64,000 bases of DNA from Salisediminibacterium beveridgei (GCF_001721685.1 NZ_CP012502.1:248001-312000), one strand, 5' to 3'; shown: positions 1 to 8,155, counted from the stretch's first letter. Notes: generated from the sequence alone by a model not told the origin. Made by a program: numbers and translations.

Positions 1-111
1 GGTCAGTTCAGTGATGACCGGTGATTTTTCCTGAAAGGCTTTGTAGACTTCAGGTTCTTTCATGTCACGGGTGTTCGACAATGCATGGTAGACGTTTTTC
101 AGAAAAGCCAT
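1..111 (-). CDS. Unknown protein, N-terminal fragment (cut by window edge)
   Basis: A minus-strand reading frame starts with ATG at 111 and stays open to the window edge, giving about 37 residues beginning MAFLKNVYHALSNTRDMKEP. A GAGGTG ribosome binding site lies about seven bases upstream. The family is not recognised from this fragment. It diverges from kdgR, so it is probably the first gene of a leftward transcription unit. Confidence 0.5.
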   Translation of the reverse strand, partial: MAFLKNVYHALSNTRDMKEPEVYKAFQEKSPVITELT

Positions 112-368
112 GGGCAGCACCTCATTGTTCAGATTTTGGATGGCAGGTAGCCAGGGTATTACCGGGAATTGGAATTCGCAAGACAATTGTAACAAAAAAA
201 GAGAAAAGGAGGAGGTTTTATGTAAGTAACAGGTCAGAATCCGAGCAACCCGATACAGGTAGATCAATTTTTCTGACACATATGCAACTCCACCGGAATG
301 CGCTCCTGTCAGTAGATGCAAAGAAGTGAAGAAAAACGAATCGAGGGAATGAATCAGAAAATTTCAAA

Positions 369-403
369 AAACACTTGTAAAGCGCTTACATGTGTTTTAT
401 AAT
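369..403 (+). promoter_or_regulatory. Sigma-A promoter of the kdg operon with overlapping cre-like palindrome
   Basis: TTGTAA (375-380) and a perfect TATAAT (398-403) are separated by 17 bp. The -35 box and spacer lie in an inverted repeat centred on GTAAAGCGCTTACA, flanked by AAAACAC and GTGTTTT. The core resembles a catabolite-responsive element bound by CcpA in Bacilli, with a mismatch in its left half. A protein bound there would cover the -35 region, consistent with glucose repression of uronate use. Confidence 0.75.
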
Positions 404-407
404 TTAA

Positions 408-432
408 TAAATCGATTTACTAAACCGATTTG
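408..432 (+). promoter_or_regulatory. Tandem operator-like palindromes upstream of kdgR
   Basis: TAAATCGATTTA (408-419) is a perfect 12-bp palindrome with a central CG, the usual form of LacI-family operators. A near copy, TAAACCGATTTG, follows at 421-432, spaced 13 bp start to start. Both lie just downstream of the -10 box at about the expected transcription start, where a bound KdgR would block initiation. The pairing with KdgR is inferred. Confidence 0.6.
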
Positions 433-486
433 GTAAGGTTTTTAATCATTATTCAAACAAATATCTGACAAATGGAGTAGGTTCCT

Positions 487-1491
487 ATGAAGTCAATTAC
501 GATTGCAGATGTTGCAAAGCAGTCCAATGTTTCGAAGAGTACCGTGTCGCAATACTTGAACCAGAGATATCAATATATGGGCGAAGAAACAAAGCTTCGG
601 ATCGAGAATGCCATTGAAGAACTGGGGTATCGCCCGAACATTGTGGCCCGGAGTTTAAAACAGAAATCGACCACAACCATCGGCGTCATTGTGGCAAATA
701 TTCTTCATGCGTTTTCAACGCAGGTCATCCGGGCCATTGAGGATGTGTGTCACGAACATGACTTTCATACAATAGTCTGTAACGCCGATGACGATCCGGA
801 AAAAGAAAAGAATTACATCGAGATGCTGCATGCCAAACAAGTCGATGGGCTCATCATTTTTCCCACCGGGGGAAACACGGCGTTATTCAAACGAATGAAA
901 AAGAGTCAATACCCCTTGGTAATTATGGACCGGCTGCTGGAGGATCTCGCTTTTCCGGCAGTCATCCTGGATAACGAGGCAGCTGCTTCATTGGCCGTTG
1001 ATCATTTCGTGGACCGGGGCTACCGGAGCATCGGGATCATGACGACATCGATCACGCGCAATATCACGCCCCGGGTTGATCGGATCAAGGGGTACAAAAA
1101 GGCGCTCGAAAAGCACGGGATTCCGGTGAAGGATGACTATATCAGGAGTCTGGATCTGCAACATTTCGAAGCGGCGCTTGAAGAGATGCTTTCCCTGCAG
1201 GCGCCGCCTCGGGCATTGTTGGCGGGGAATGATCTGGCATTAATGGAAATACTGAAATTCATCAAGAAAAAGTCTTTACGAATCCCAGAAGATGTTGCGC
1301 TGATCGGTATTGATGATGTATCTTTTGCCAGCTTCTACAATCCGGCACTGACAGCGGTGTCCCAGCCGGCATTCAAAATGGGCGAAAAAGCGGCAGAACT
1401 CCTGATGAAAAAAATCCAGGACGAAAATGGAGCGATTGATGAAGAAGTCCACCGCTTTGAGCCGGAATTGATTGAAAGAGATTCATGTTGA
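487..1491 (+). CDS. kdgR: LacI-family transcriptional regulator, KdgR-like
   Basis: This 334-residue protein has a LacI-type helix-turn-helix at residues 4-24 (ITIADVAKQSNVSKSTVSQY), the hinge helix motif PNIVARSLK near 50, and a periplasmic-binding-protein-like effector domain ending in the typical DVALIGIDDVSF and PALTAVSQP segments. The start is set by GGAG nine bases upstream. It is the first gene of a uronate operon in the order used by Bacillus kdgR, so the likely role is repression of this operon, relieved by 2-keto-3-deoxygluconate or a related intermediate. Tandem palindromes at 408-432 suggest autoregulation. Family assignment is firm; the effector is inferred from context. Confidence 0.85.
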   Translation: MKSITIADVAKQSNVSKSTVSQYLNQRYQYMGEETKLRIENAIEELGYRPNIVARSLKQKSTTTIGVIVANILHAFSTQVIRAIEDVCHEHDFHTIVCNADDDPEKEKNYIEMLHAKQVDGLIIFPTGGNTALFKRMKKSQYPLVIMDRLLEDLAFPAVILDNEAAASLAVDHFVDRGYRSIGIMTTSITRNITPRVDRIKGYKKALEKHGIPVKDDYIRSLDLQHFEAALEEMLSLQAPPRALLAGNDLALMEILKFIKKKSLRIPEDVALIGIDDVSFASFYNPALTAVSQPAFKMGEKAAELLMKKIQDENGAIDEEVHRFEPELIERDSC

Positions 1492-1536
1492 GTAACAGAA
1501 ACTGATCGGTAATGCGTTGAAAGGGGAGTGGATGCG

Positions 1537-2490
1537 TTGAAGGATGTCATTACACTGGGTGATGCGATGATTACATTTAACCCGGCGGTGAAAGGGCCAA
1601 TGAAATATGTCCAGTCGTTTCACCGGAATGTTGGAGGGGCAGAGCTGAATTTTGCCATAGGCTGTGCCCGGCTCGGTTTATCAACCGGATGGATCAGCAG
1701 ACTCGGAAATGATGAGTTTGGGCGGCATATCCTGAACTTTGTCAGAGGGGAAGGGGTGGACATCTCGGAAGTGAAGCTTGTGGACGGTTACCCGACCTCA
1801 CTCAATTTCAAGGAAATTATGGAAGACGGCAGTGGGAGAACATTCTATTACCGGGAGAAATCACCGACAGAAACCCTGACTGTGGATTCGTTAAACGAAG
1901 AATACATCAGACAGGCGAAGGTTCTTCACGTCACAGGCGTGTTTGCAGCGGTGGATCAGCATAAAAATGTTGAGCTCATTAAAAAAGCGTGTTCGCTGGC
2001 GAAAAAACATAACGTTCTGGTGTCGCTCGACCCGAATATACGGCTGAAGCTGTGGAGTAAAGAAGAAGCGAGGACCGCACTGACGACGATTCTACCCGAC
2101 GTTGATGTGCTATTGACCGGTACAGACGAAGCGGAACTGCTCTTTGGGGTAACGGAGATGGACGACGTTTTGGCCAAGTGCCGTGAATTCGGGATCCGCT
2201 ACGGGGCTATCAAACTTGGGAGCGACGGTGCTGCCGGTTTTGATCCTGATCAGGTGATCCATAAAGGCGCAGTCAAGCCCAGGAAAGTGGTCGATACCGT
2301 GGGGGCAGGCGATGGATTTGATGCCGGGTTTATCTATGGGCTGCTGCAAAACTGGGACCTCGATAAGATCCTCCGGTTTGCGAATACCATCGGGGCGATG
2401 GTGGTCAGCGTATCCGGCGATAACGAAGGGCTGCCTTATCTGGAAGATGTTCTTGTTGAGACGGGTGAAAAGAAATTTATCGAGAGGTGA
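1537..2490 (+). CDS. kdgK: 2-keto-3-deoxygluconate kinase (PfkB/ribokinase family)
   Basis: This 317-residue sugar kinase phosphorylates 2-keto-3-deoxygluconate to KDPG with ATP. It shows the PfkB N-terminal glycine motif (VGGAELNFAIGCARLGL), substrate-side DPNIRLKLW, and the C-terminal signature DTVGAGDGFDAGF with the catalytic Asp. The TTG at 1537 is preferred because AAGGGGAG lies at the right distance; the GTG at 1528 falls inside that ribosome binding site. It sits directly after kdgR and before the aldolase pathway genes, which fixes the substrate better than sequence alone. Other ketohexose kinases of the family cannot be excluded. Confidence 0.85.
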   Translation: MKDVITLGDAMITFNPAVKGPMKYVQSFHRNVGGAELNFAIGCARLGLSTGWISRLGNDEFGRHILNFVRGEGVDISEVKLVDGYPTSLNFKEIMEDGSGRTFYYREKSPTETLTVDSLNEEYIRQAKVLHVTGVFAAVDQHKNVELIKKACSLAKKHNVLVSLDPNIRLKLWSKEEARTALTTILPDVDVLLTGTDEAELLFGVTEMDDVLAKCREFGIRYGAIKLGSDGAAGFDPDQVIHKGAVKPRKVVDTVGAGDGFDAGFIYGLLQNWDLDKILRFANTIGAMVVSVSGDNEGLPYLEDVLVETGEKKFIER

Positions 2491-2494
2491 CATC

Positions 2495-3112
2495 ATGATT
2501 CTTCAATTGGCTTTGGACAGACTTGAACGGGATCAATGCTTTGACCTGCTTGAACAGACGAACCGGCAAATCGACTGGATTGAGGTCGGAACCGGTGTGA
2601 TTAAAGAGTACGGGATGGCGATTGTCCGGGAGATCAGACAGAAGTACCCGCATCACCGGATCGTGGCGGATATGAAGACGTGTGATGCCGGCGAACACGA
2701 AGCAAAACAGGCTTTTGAAGCCGGGGCGGACGTTGTGACGGTCATGGCCTTTGCCGCTGATGCCACCATCACCGCCATGCTCGACGTCGCGAAACAGTAT
2801 GAAAAAGAAGTGATGGTGGATCTGCTGCAGGTCACCGATCATCGCAGAGTGAGTGAATTAAAACAGCTTGGCGTTACGCTCGTCAGTCTTCATATCGGGA
2901 AGGATATGCAACAGGAAGCAGGGCTGACGGTCAGTGCGTTTGACCTTGTGAAGAACGCGGGATTAACCGTCTCGGTTGCAGGAGGCATCAATGCCTCGAC
3001 CCTTCCTGCGGTCGTCACGCAGGCACCTGATATCGTCATTGTCGGAAGTGCCATCACCGGTGCAGATTCACCGGTGGAGGAAAGCCGGAAACTGAAAGGG
3101 ATGCTGACATGA
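2495..3112 (+). CDS. hxlA: 3-hexulose-6-phosphate synthase-like (OMPDC superfamily)
   Basis: This 205-residue TIM barrel belongs to the OMP decarboxylase suprafamily. It carries the signature VADMKTCDAG (residues about 56-65), VTVMAF, VSLHIGKD and the phosphate-binding VAGGI and VGSAI loops. The DMKxxDAG form and the IEVGTGVIKEYG segment fit 3-hexulose-6-phosphate synthase, which condenses formaldehyde with ribulose 5-phosphate, better than 3-keto-L-gulonate-6-phosphate decarboxylase, the close relative. The next gene is a hexuloisomerase-like SIS protein overlapping by 4 nt, which supports an HPS/PHI pair. Its place in a KDG operon is unusual. The start at 2495 follows GAGAGGTG closely after kdgK. 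Confidence 0.75.
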   Translation: MILQLALDRLERDQCFDLLEQTNRQIDWIEVGTGVIKEYGMAIVREIRQKYPHHRIVADMKTCDAGEHEAKQAFEAGADVVTVMAFAADATITAMLDVAKQYEKEVMVDLLQVTDHRRVSELKQLGVTLVSLHIGKDMQQEAGLTVSAFDLVKNAGLTVSVAGGINASTLPAVVTQAPDIVIVGSAITGADSPVEESRKLKGMLT

Positions 3113-3669
3113 AAGAAACCGTAAAAGCAGTGGTCAACGAAGTGAAGGGCGTGTTGGATCAGGTGGATGAACAGCAGGCCATCGCGCTGGGCCGGGAAAT
3201 CATCAAGGCAAACCGGATTTTCATCACAGGCGAAGGTCGCTCAGGCCTGATGGGTAAAGCTGTTGCGATGCGCCTCGTGCACGCAGGGTTCACAGTCTAT
3301 GTTACCGGTGAAACAATCACACCGAGTATTCAAAGCGGGGATTTATTACTTGCGATTTCCGGGTCCGGTTCCACTGAAGGCAGCTATCAATATGCGAGGA
3401 CAGCGAAAAAAATGGACGCCAGGGTGTTCCTGGTGACAACAGCTGAAGAGTCAACCATCGGTGAGGTGAGTGATGGGGTCCTGATTTTTCCAGCGGCGAC
3501 CAAATTCAGAAAGAGTCATGAACCGGATACGATACAGCCTTTAGGCAATCAATTTGATCAGTCGGTTCACCTTCTGCTGGACGCGGTGATTATTTGGGTG
3601 ACCCGGCAAACGGCCGGTTCGGAGGATGTCAATCAGCAAATGGCATCGCGGCACGCAAATCTGGAGTGA
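3109..3669 (+). CDS. hxlB: 6-phospho-3-hexuloisomerase-like SIS protein
   Basis: This 186-residue SIS-domain protein has the usual length for 6-phospho-3-hexuloisomerase. Visible motifs are FITGEGRSGLMGKAVAMRL (sugar-phosphate loop), LLLAISGSGST (second phosphate loop) and the C-terminal PLGNQFDQSVHLLLDAV typical of this family. PHI converts 3-hexulose 6-phosphate to fructose 6-phosphate. Its ATG overlaps the stop of the HPS-like gene, implying translational coupling. With hxlA it would form a formaldehyde-fixing ribulose monophosphate module, or act on another ketohexose phosphate from uronate breakdown. Confidence 0.8.
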   Translation: MKETVKAVVNEVKGVLDQVDEQQAIALGREIIKANRIFITGEGRSGLMGKAVAMRLVHAGFTVYVTGETITPSIQSGDLLLAISGSGSTEGSYQYARTAKKMDARVFLVTTAEESTIGEVSDGVLIFPAATKFRKSHEPDTIQPLGNQFDQSVHLLLDAVIIWVTRQTAGSEDVNQQMASRHANLE

Positions 3670-3687
3670 GAAGGAGGAATTCAGACG

Positions 3688-4323
3688 ATGAACAATGTGG
3701 AAGCACTGCAAAAACAGCAGCTGGTTGCAGTTATTCGCGAAGCGAGCGAAGACAACATTATCGATATTGTAAGCGCTTTATCGAAAGGGGGGATTCATGC
3801 CGTTGAGATCACTGCGGAAACACGCGGGGTGTCAAAGCTGATCGATCTGGTCGTTACGCATTTCGGAAGGGACGTTTATGTTGGCGCCGGGACAGTCCTT
3901 GATGGTGAAACCGCCCGGAGCGTGATTATGGCAGGTGCAAGCTTTGTGGTCTCACCGACCGTGAATTCGGACACGATTCGTATGACAAAACGGTACGGGG
4001 TCATCAGTATTCCAGGGGCGTTGACGCCAACGGAAATCCTCACAGCGTATGAGAGCGGCGCGGACATGGTGAAAATTTTTCCGGCAAATGTATTTGGACC
4101 GGGCTATGTAAAGAGTTTGAAAGGGCCCTTCCCTACGATTCCGTTCATGGTAACTGGCGGGATTCATTTGGATAATGTTGCTGAGTATTCTGCTAAAGGG
4201 GGTGTCGTGATAGGGATTGGGAGTAACCTTGTCAACCCGAACCATCTTCATAATGAAGAAGATTTTGCTGCATTGACGAAGGAAGCCAGACGTTATGTAG
4301 AGGCACTGAAAAAGGAATCATGA
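3688..4323 (+). CDS. kdgA: KDPG/KHG aldolase
   Basis: This 211-residue class I aldolase cleaves 2-keto-3-deoxy-6-phosphogluconate to pyruvate and glyceraldehyde 3-phosphate. It has VAVIREAS at the N-terminus, YVGAGTVLDGETA, PGALTPTEI, and the Schiff-base lysine motif GADMVKIFPANVFGPGYVKS. The start has AAGGAGG ten bases upstream. With kdgK it completes the lower KDG pathway. A cre-like sequence (TGTAAGCGCTTTAT, 3768-3781) lies inside the 5' part of the gene and could act as a secondary CcpA site, though two end positions do not match. Confidence 0.9.
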   Translation: MNNVEALQKQQLVAVIREASEDNIIDIVSALSKGGIHAVEITAETRGVSKLIDLVVTHFGRDVYVGAGTVLDGETARSVIMAGASFVVSPTVNSDTIRMTKRYGVISIPGALTPTEILTAYESGADMVKIFPANVFGPGYVKSLKGPFPTIPFMVTGGIHLDNVAEYSAKGGVVIGIGSNLVNPNHLHNEEDFAALTKEARRYVEALKKES

Positions 4324-4354
4324 GTACATTAATCAAATTAAAGGGGTGTAAAGT

Positions 4355-5446
4355 ATGTTGAAAAAAGTAGTAATGATGTTGGTACTTCTTACAGCCATTC
4401 TCGTGATTGCCGCATGCGGCAACAACAATGAGGAGGTTGACAACACAGGAGCTGCAGACAACAGCAATGAGGAACAAAACAACAATGATCAAAATGCAGA
4501 CGCTGAAGCTGATGACGGGGATTCCATCAAAATTATAGCCGCTCATAACCAGACGGACCCGGAAAATCCTTATCAGGATGGTTTACTGGCCTTTAAAGAA
4601 GCGGCCGAAAGTGAATCTGGCGGTTCAATTGAAGTCGAAGTCCATGCCGGTACACTCGGAACGGATGAAGCAGAACTGGTGGAGAGCTTACAAGTCGGCG
4701 GTGCGGACGTTGTCCTCGTATCCCCAGGGTTCATGAGTAATACAGGCATTCGGGAAATTGACCTCTTTGCATTGCCGTACTTGTTTGAGAGCTACGAGCA
4801 CTGGGAACAAACGGTCGATGGTGAAGTTGGGGACGAGATTGCCCAGATTGTCCAGGAGGAGTCCGATGATCTGTTTAAGATGATTGGCTACTGGACTGCC
4901 GGTGTCAGACACTACTACGGCAAACAGCCGCTGGAGTCAATTGACGATCTGGACGGCATGACGATCCGGACGCAGACGTCAGGTGTTGTCGCGGACTTCT
5001 GGAGTCAGACAGGCGCAGTTCCGACTGACGTGGATTGGGGCGAACTGTATCAGGCCCTCCAGCAGAATGTCGTTGACAGTGCAGAAAACGCGTACCCGTA
5101 TTTCGTGCAGCAAAATCACCATGAGACAGACAATGGCCGCTATACAACGGAAACCGGTCATGACTATACAACACGCTTTCTGTTGATTAACAACGAACGG
5201 TTTGAATCGTTCTCAGAAGAGCACCAGGAAATTCTGCTTTCTGCTGCTGAAGCATCAGTAGAAGCGGAGAGACAGGCGCTTTATGAGCAAGAAGATGAGT
5301 ACAAGCAGATTCTGCTCGATGATGGCGGGGAAGTCAATGAAATTGACCAGACACCATTCATTGAGATTGCTGAACCACTTCAAGATGAAGTAGCGGAAGA
5401 AATCGGCGTGACACATCTCCTTGAACAGATCAGGGATATGCGTTAA
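4355..5446 (+). CDS. dctP: TRAP transporter substrate-binding lipoprotein, DctP family
   Basis: This 363-residue extracytoplasmic binding protein has a lipoprotein signal peptide with lipobox VIAAC (Cys at about 21), followed by an Asn/Asp/Glu-rich linker and a DctP domain. Characteristic pieces are NPYQDGLLAFKEAAE, DGMTIRTQTSGV, and QQNVVDSAENAYPYFVQQ, which holds the ligand-binding region. It delivers an organic acid, most likely a uronate or oligouronide given the operon, to the DctQM membrane partners. A strong hairpin follows the gene and probably sets its higher expression relative to the permeases. Confidence 0.9.
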   Translation: MLKKVVMMLVLLTAILVIAACGNNNEEVDNTGAADNSNEEQNNNDQNADAEADDGDSIKIIAAHNQTDPENPYQDGLLAFKEAAESESGGSIEVEVHAGTLGTDEAELVESLQVGGADVVLVSPGFMSNTGIREIDLFALPYLFESYEHWEQTVDGEVGDEIAQIVQEESDDLFKMIGYWTAGVRHYYGKQPLESIDDLDGMTIRTQTSGVVADFWSQTGAVPTDVDWGELYQALQQNVVDSAENAYPYFVQQNHHETDNGRYTTETGHDYTTRFLLINNERFESFSEEHQEILLSAAEASVEAERQALYEQEDEYKQILLDDGGEVNEIDQTPFIEIAEPLQDEVAEEIGVTHLLEQIRDMR

Positions 5447-5456
5447 TACCGGGATC

Positions 5457-5482
5457 GGAAAGAGCGGGGTTCCGCTCTTTCC
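5457..5482 (+). promoter_or_regulatory. Intercistronic hairpin between dctP and dctQ
   Basis: GGAAAGAGCGG pairs with CCGCTCTTTCC around a 4-nt loop. A C/T-rich tract follows but without a long T-run, so partial termination or 3'-end stabilisation of the kdgR-dctP mRNA is more likely than full termination. A second, longer-spaced inverted repeat (AGTGGACTTTA at 5500-5510 and TAAAGTCTACT at 5538-5548) lies just before dctQ. Hairpins in this position are common after binding-protein genes. Confidence 0.65.
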
Positions 5483-5570
5483 CCCTTACATAACGGAGAA
5501 GTGGACTTTATTGCTGCTATAAGACATACATAACCTGTAAAGTCTACTATGTTTGAAAAGAGGGATATGC

Positions 5571-6056
5571 ATGAGAAAGGCTGTTGCTTGGATTGAAAAA
5601 GTTCAACTGATGATTGGTGTCGCGATGCTGGTGATCTTCTTTACGGCCGTGATCATCCAGGTATCCACGCGATTTTTGGGGATTTCTGTGATCTGGACTG
5701 GTGATGTGGCCAGGTATTCATTCATCTGGGCGATCTTCATGGGCGCATCCGTTATGATCTACCGTAAGGAACATTTCAAATTTGATTTCCTGTATACGAA
5801 GTTTAAAGGAAGGTTAAGGGCTTCGTTAAGTCTCTTTAACGATACGGTCATTTTTCTGTTCAGTTTCGCCTTGTTTTACTATGGCATTGATGCAGTCACA
5901 AACTTCTGGAATTATAACTGGGCTTCTCTGAATTTCATGAAGATGGGTTATGTGTGGATTGCGGTTCCGGTCATGGGACTCACGATGATGATCTATATGG
6001 CGGAGCATATCGTTGACGACATCAAAGGCTTACTGAAGAAGGAGGCTAAACAATGA
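5571..6056 (+). CDS. dctQ: TRAP transporter small permease, DctQ family
   Basis: This protein of 161 residues has four predicted transmembrane segments (about 14-36, 48-66, 88-108, 125-148), the standard DctQ layout. The motif ISVIWTGDVARYSFIWAIFMGASVMIY is typical. ATG 5571 is chosen because AGAGGG lies eight bases upstream; an upstream TTG at 5553 has no ribosome binding site. The gene overlaps dctM by four bases, so the two membrane subunits are translationally coupled. Confidence 0.88.
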   Translation: MRKAVAWIEKVQLMIGVAMLVIFFTAVIIQVSTRFLGISVIWTGDVARYSFIWAIFMGASVMIYRKEHFKFDFLYTKFKGRLRASLSLFNDTVIFLFSFALFYYGIDAVTNFWNYNWASLNFMKMGYVWIAVPVMGLTMMIYMAEHIVDDIKGLLKKEAKQ

Positions 6057-7318
6057 TCGGATGGTTTTTGATTGCAACCTTTGTGATCCTGATGTTCATC
6101 GGTGTGCCCATCGCTTTCGTCATTGGGATCGTGTCCTTCGTCGGAATATTGAATATAGACTATATACCGGAGGTCAGGGTTCCTGTCAGTATGCTGAACG
6201 GGTTGAATTCATTCGTGTTGCTGGCAGTCCCGCTCTTTATCCTGACGGCCAATCTGATGAATTCCGGTAAAATTTCTCAAAAACTCATTGATTTTGCATT
6301 ATCCATTGTCGGTCACATCCGCGGCGGGCTGGCACATGCCAATATCCTTGTGTCCATGATGTTTGCCGGGGTATCCGGAGCCTCACAGGCCGATACGGCA
6401 GGTGTGGGGAAAGTCCTGATTCCGAATATGAAAAAACAGGGCTACGATGCCGAAACGTCCGTCGGGATAACGGCAGCCTCTTCAACGGTAGGTGTTATTA
6501 TCCCCCCGAGTATACCGATGATTATCTTTGCGGGATTAACAAATGTCTCTGTCGGTGCTTTATTCCTTGCAGGGATCATTCCGGGGGTTGCGATTGGTTT
6601 AGGGATGATGATCTTCGTCTTTATTCTGTCGATTCGAAGAGGCTATCCGAAGAACCAGAGAGCCTCACTTGTTCATTTTCTGAAACTGTTTGTTCAATCA
6701 TTTCCCGCGCTTTTGACCCCGGTCATTCTGATCGGCGGGATCATCACCGGTTTTTTCACGGCGACTGAAGCCGCGGCATTTGCTTCGATTTATACTTTGT
6801 TGATCTGTTTTTTCGTTTACCGCACTCTGAAAGTCAAAGACCTGTACGGGATTATGGTCGATACGTTAACCCTCAGCTCACTGTCCCTGTTTGCCTTGGC
6901 TGCAGCAAGTGCGCTGGGAGAGTTGATGAGTTATTATCAACTGTCTATGATTGCGTCTGAATTCTTCACCAATAACATCGACAGCAGATGGGTGTTCATT
7001 CTGATCGTTGTTTTGTTCTTCCTGTTTATCGGGACATTCATGGATGCGATCCCGGCGATGATTCTCTTTATCCCGGTAGTGCTGCCGATTTCCACAGCAT
7101 TTGGTATCGATCCGATTCTGCTTGGGTTGATTACAATTATTTCGCTCGCTGTCGGTCTTGTGACGCCACCGTATGGTCTGTGCTTGTTACTTGCAGCAAA
7201 AATAGGAGACATCTCGATCGAACGTTCATTTATGGCGGTCATCCCGTATATCTTTATCGTACTCTTTGTTCTGTTGTTAATCGTATTATTCCCGGATGTC
7301 ATGCTGTTTACTGAATAA
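6053..7318 (+). CDS. dctM: TRAP transporter large permease, DctM family
   Basis: This 421-residue membrane protein has about twelve hydrophobic segments and DctM signatures: VPLFILTANLMNSGKIS, SMMFAGVSGASQADTAGVGKVLIPNMKKQGYD (in part), IIPPSIPMIIF, and VTPPYGLCLLLAA near the C-terminus. It is the sodium-coupled transport subunit of the TRAP system. The ATGA overlap with dctQ and the following cupin gene place it in the kdg operon. Transported substrate is inferred from neighbours. Confidence 0.9.
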   Translation: MIGWFLIATFVILMFIGVPIAFVIGIVSFVGILNIDYIPEVRVPVSMLNGLNSFVLLAVPLFILTANLMNSGKISQKLIDFALSIVGHIRGGLAHANILVSMMFAGVSGASQADTAGVGKVLIPNMKKQGYDAETSVGITAASSTVGVIIPPSIPMIIFAGLTNVSVGALFLAGIIPGVAIGLGMMIFVFILSIRRGYPKNQRASLVHFLKLFVQSFPALLTPVILIGGIITGFFTATEAAAFASIYTLLICFFVYRTLKVKDLYGIMVDTLTLSSLSLFALAAASALGELMSYYQLSMIASEFFTNNIDSRWVFILIVVLFFLFIGTFMDAIPAMILFIPVVLPISTAFGIDPILLGLITIISLAVGLVTPPYGLCLLLAAKIGDISIERSFMAVIPYIFIVLFVLLLIVLFPDVMLFTE

Positions 7319-7345
7319 AATCCATGGTGAAAGGAATCTGATGAT

Positions 7346-7621
7346 ATGGTGAAAAAAAAGGTATTGATGGCAGAGGGAAACTTGATGATGGTCAAGGTTG
7401 ATATTAAAGCCGGGTTTGTAGGCGACATCGATTACCACCCGGAAGAACAACTCTGCTATGTAGAACGGGGAATCATTGAATTTGAATTATCCGGAAAAAA
7501 GCGGATGTTGCGGCAGGGAGATGTGCAATACGTCCCCGCCAACGCGAAACACCAGGTGAAAGTCATTGACGACTGCACGCTCCTCGATGTCTTCACCCCC
7601 CTTCGAAAAGATCTTTTGTAA
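7346..7621 (+). CDS. kdgF: KdgF-like cupin (uronate linearisation)
   Basis: This small 91-residue cupin ends in LLDVFTPLRKDLL, a hallmark of KdgF proteins, which convert 5-keto-4-deoxyuronate to the linear ketouronate form in pectin and alginate breakdown. The first cupin motif reads DYHPEEQLCYVERG where the family has HxHxxxQ, so the first metal-ligand His is replaced by Asp, while the second His, the Gln and the downstream His (AKHQV) remain. It is the last gene before a strong terminator. Function follows from family and operon; the ligand change may alter metal binding. Confidence 0.75.
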   Translation: MVKKKVLMAEGNLMMVKVDIKAGFVGDIDYHPEEQLCYVERGIIEFELSGKKRMLRQGDVQYVPANAKHQVKVIDDCTLLDVFTPLRKDLL

Positions 7622-7625
7622 GCTT

Positions 7626-7670
7626 CACTCGGGCGAGTCATGTGACGCATGACTTGCCCGGGTGATTTTT
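7626..7670 (+). terminator. Rho-independent terminator of the kdg operon
   Basis: CACTCGGGCGAGTCATG (7626-7642) pairs with CATGACTTGCCCGGGTG (7648-7664), one of the strongest hairpins in the window, followed by ATTTTT. It lies five bases after the kdgF stop. Confidence 0.92.
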
Positions 7671-7879
7671 CAGGTTAATAGAGAAGGCGCGGCGATCCGC
7701 GCATCGGTTTCCTTTTGCTGATCCTGAATTCTATCATGACAGTGATCATTATGACTTCGATGAATTCAAATTTATCGATTTGAAGTGTCGCAGCATACCA
7801 TCATCGGGTTAAAAAAGTGAACCTGTGTCAGTGAGGAAGTTGCTGCAGGGATAACTCATTTCCCGGGTGTTCGTGCTCA

Positions 7880-8140
7880 TTACGGATCCGACTTTCTTTG
7901 CCATAGTTCTTCACGGCGCTTGTGCGGATCATTGCGTTTACGTCCGTGATTCAAAAGGGGTTCGTCATCGAATACTACTGGTTTGAGCGACTCGCTGCCC
8001 TGATTGCCGCTCTTGTGCTCATCAATCAATATTGATTGAGTGACTTAATCGGGATCGGTATCGTGGCCGTGCTGTTTACGAGCCGGTTTATCCGGGGAAA
8101 ACGACAAAAAGACAGAGAAGCAGTGACCAGTGAAGCATAA
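7880..8140 (+). pseudogene. C-terminal remnant of a TRAP-type fused permease
   Basis: In one plus-strand frame this reads a hydrophobic C-terminus, IAFTSVIQKGFVIEYYWFER then LAALIAALVLINQY, an in-frame TGA at 8033-8035, and LSDLIGIGIVAVLFTSRFIR ending at TAA 8138. The pattern resembles the last membrane segments of fused 4TM/12TM TRAP permeases. Another in-frame stop (TAG 7904) and a probable frameshift near 7910 cut the upstream part. The 7671-7880 stretch is probably also decayed coding sequence but cannot be assigned. A terminator follows. Confidence 0.5.
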
Positions 8141-8155
8141 AAGAAGCATATAATG

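Noticed and set aside
21..329. Plus-strand frame of 102 codons at the window start
   Set aside because: It overlaps the start of a better-supported minus-strand gene, has no ribosome binding site and odd composition. The AAAGGAGGAGG at about 205 is followed by ATG TAA and so opens no gene.
2312..2494. Upstream extension of the HPS-like frame
   Set aside because: It lies inside kdgK in another frame; the barrel fold begins at 2495 behind a ribosome binding site.
3768..3781. cre site inside kdgA
   Set aside because: TGTAAGCGCTTTAT misses the two conserved end bases, so it is mentioned with kdgA but not given its own entry.
7671..7880. Coding sequence upstream of the TRAP remnant
   Set aside because: No frame could be followed or matched to a family; it is probably decayed but unsupported.
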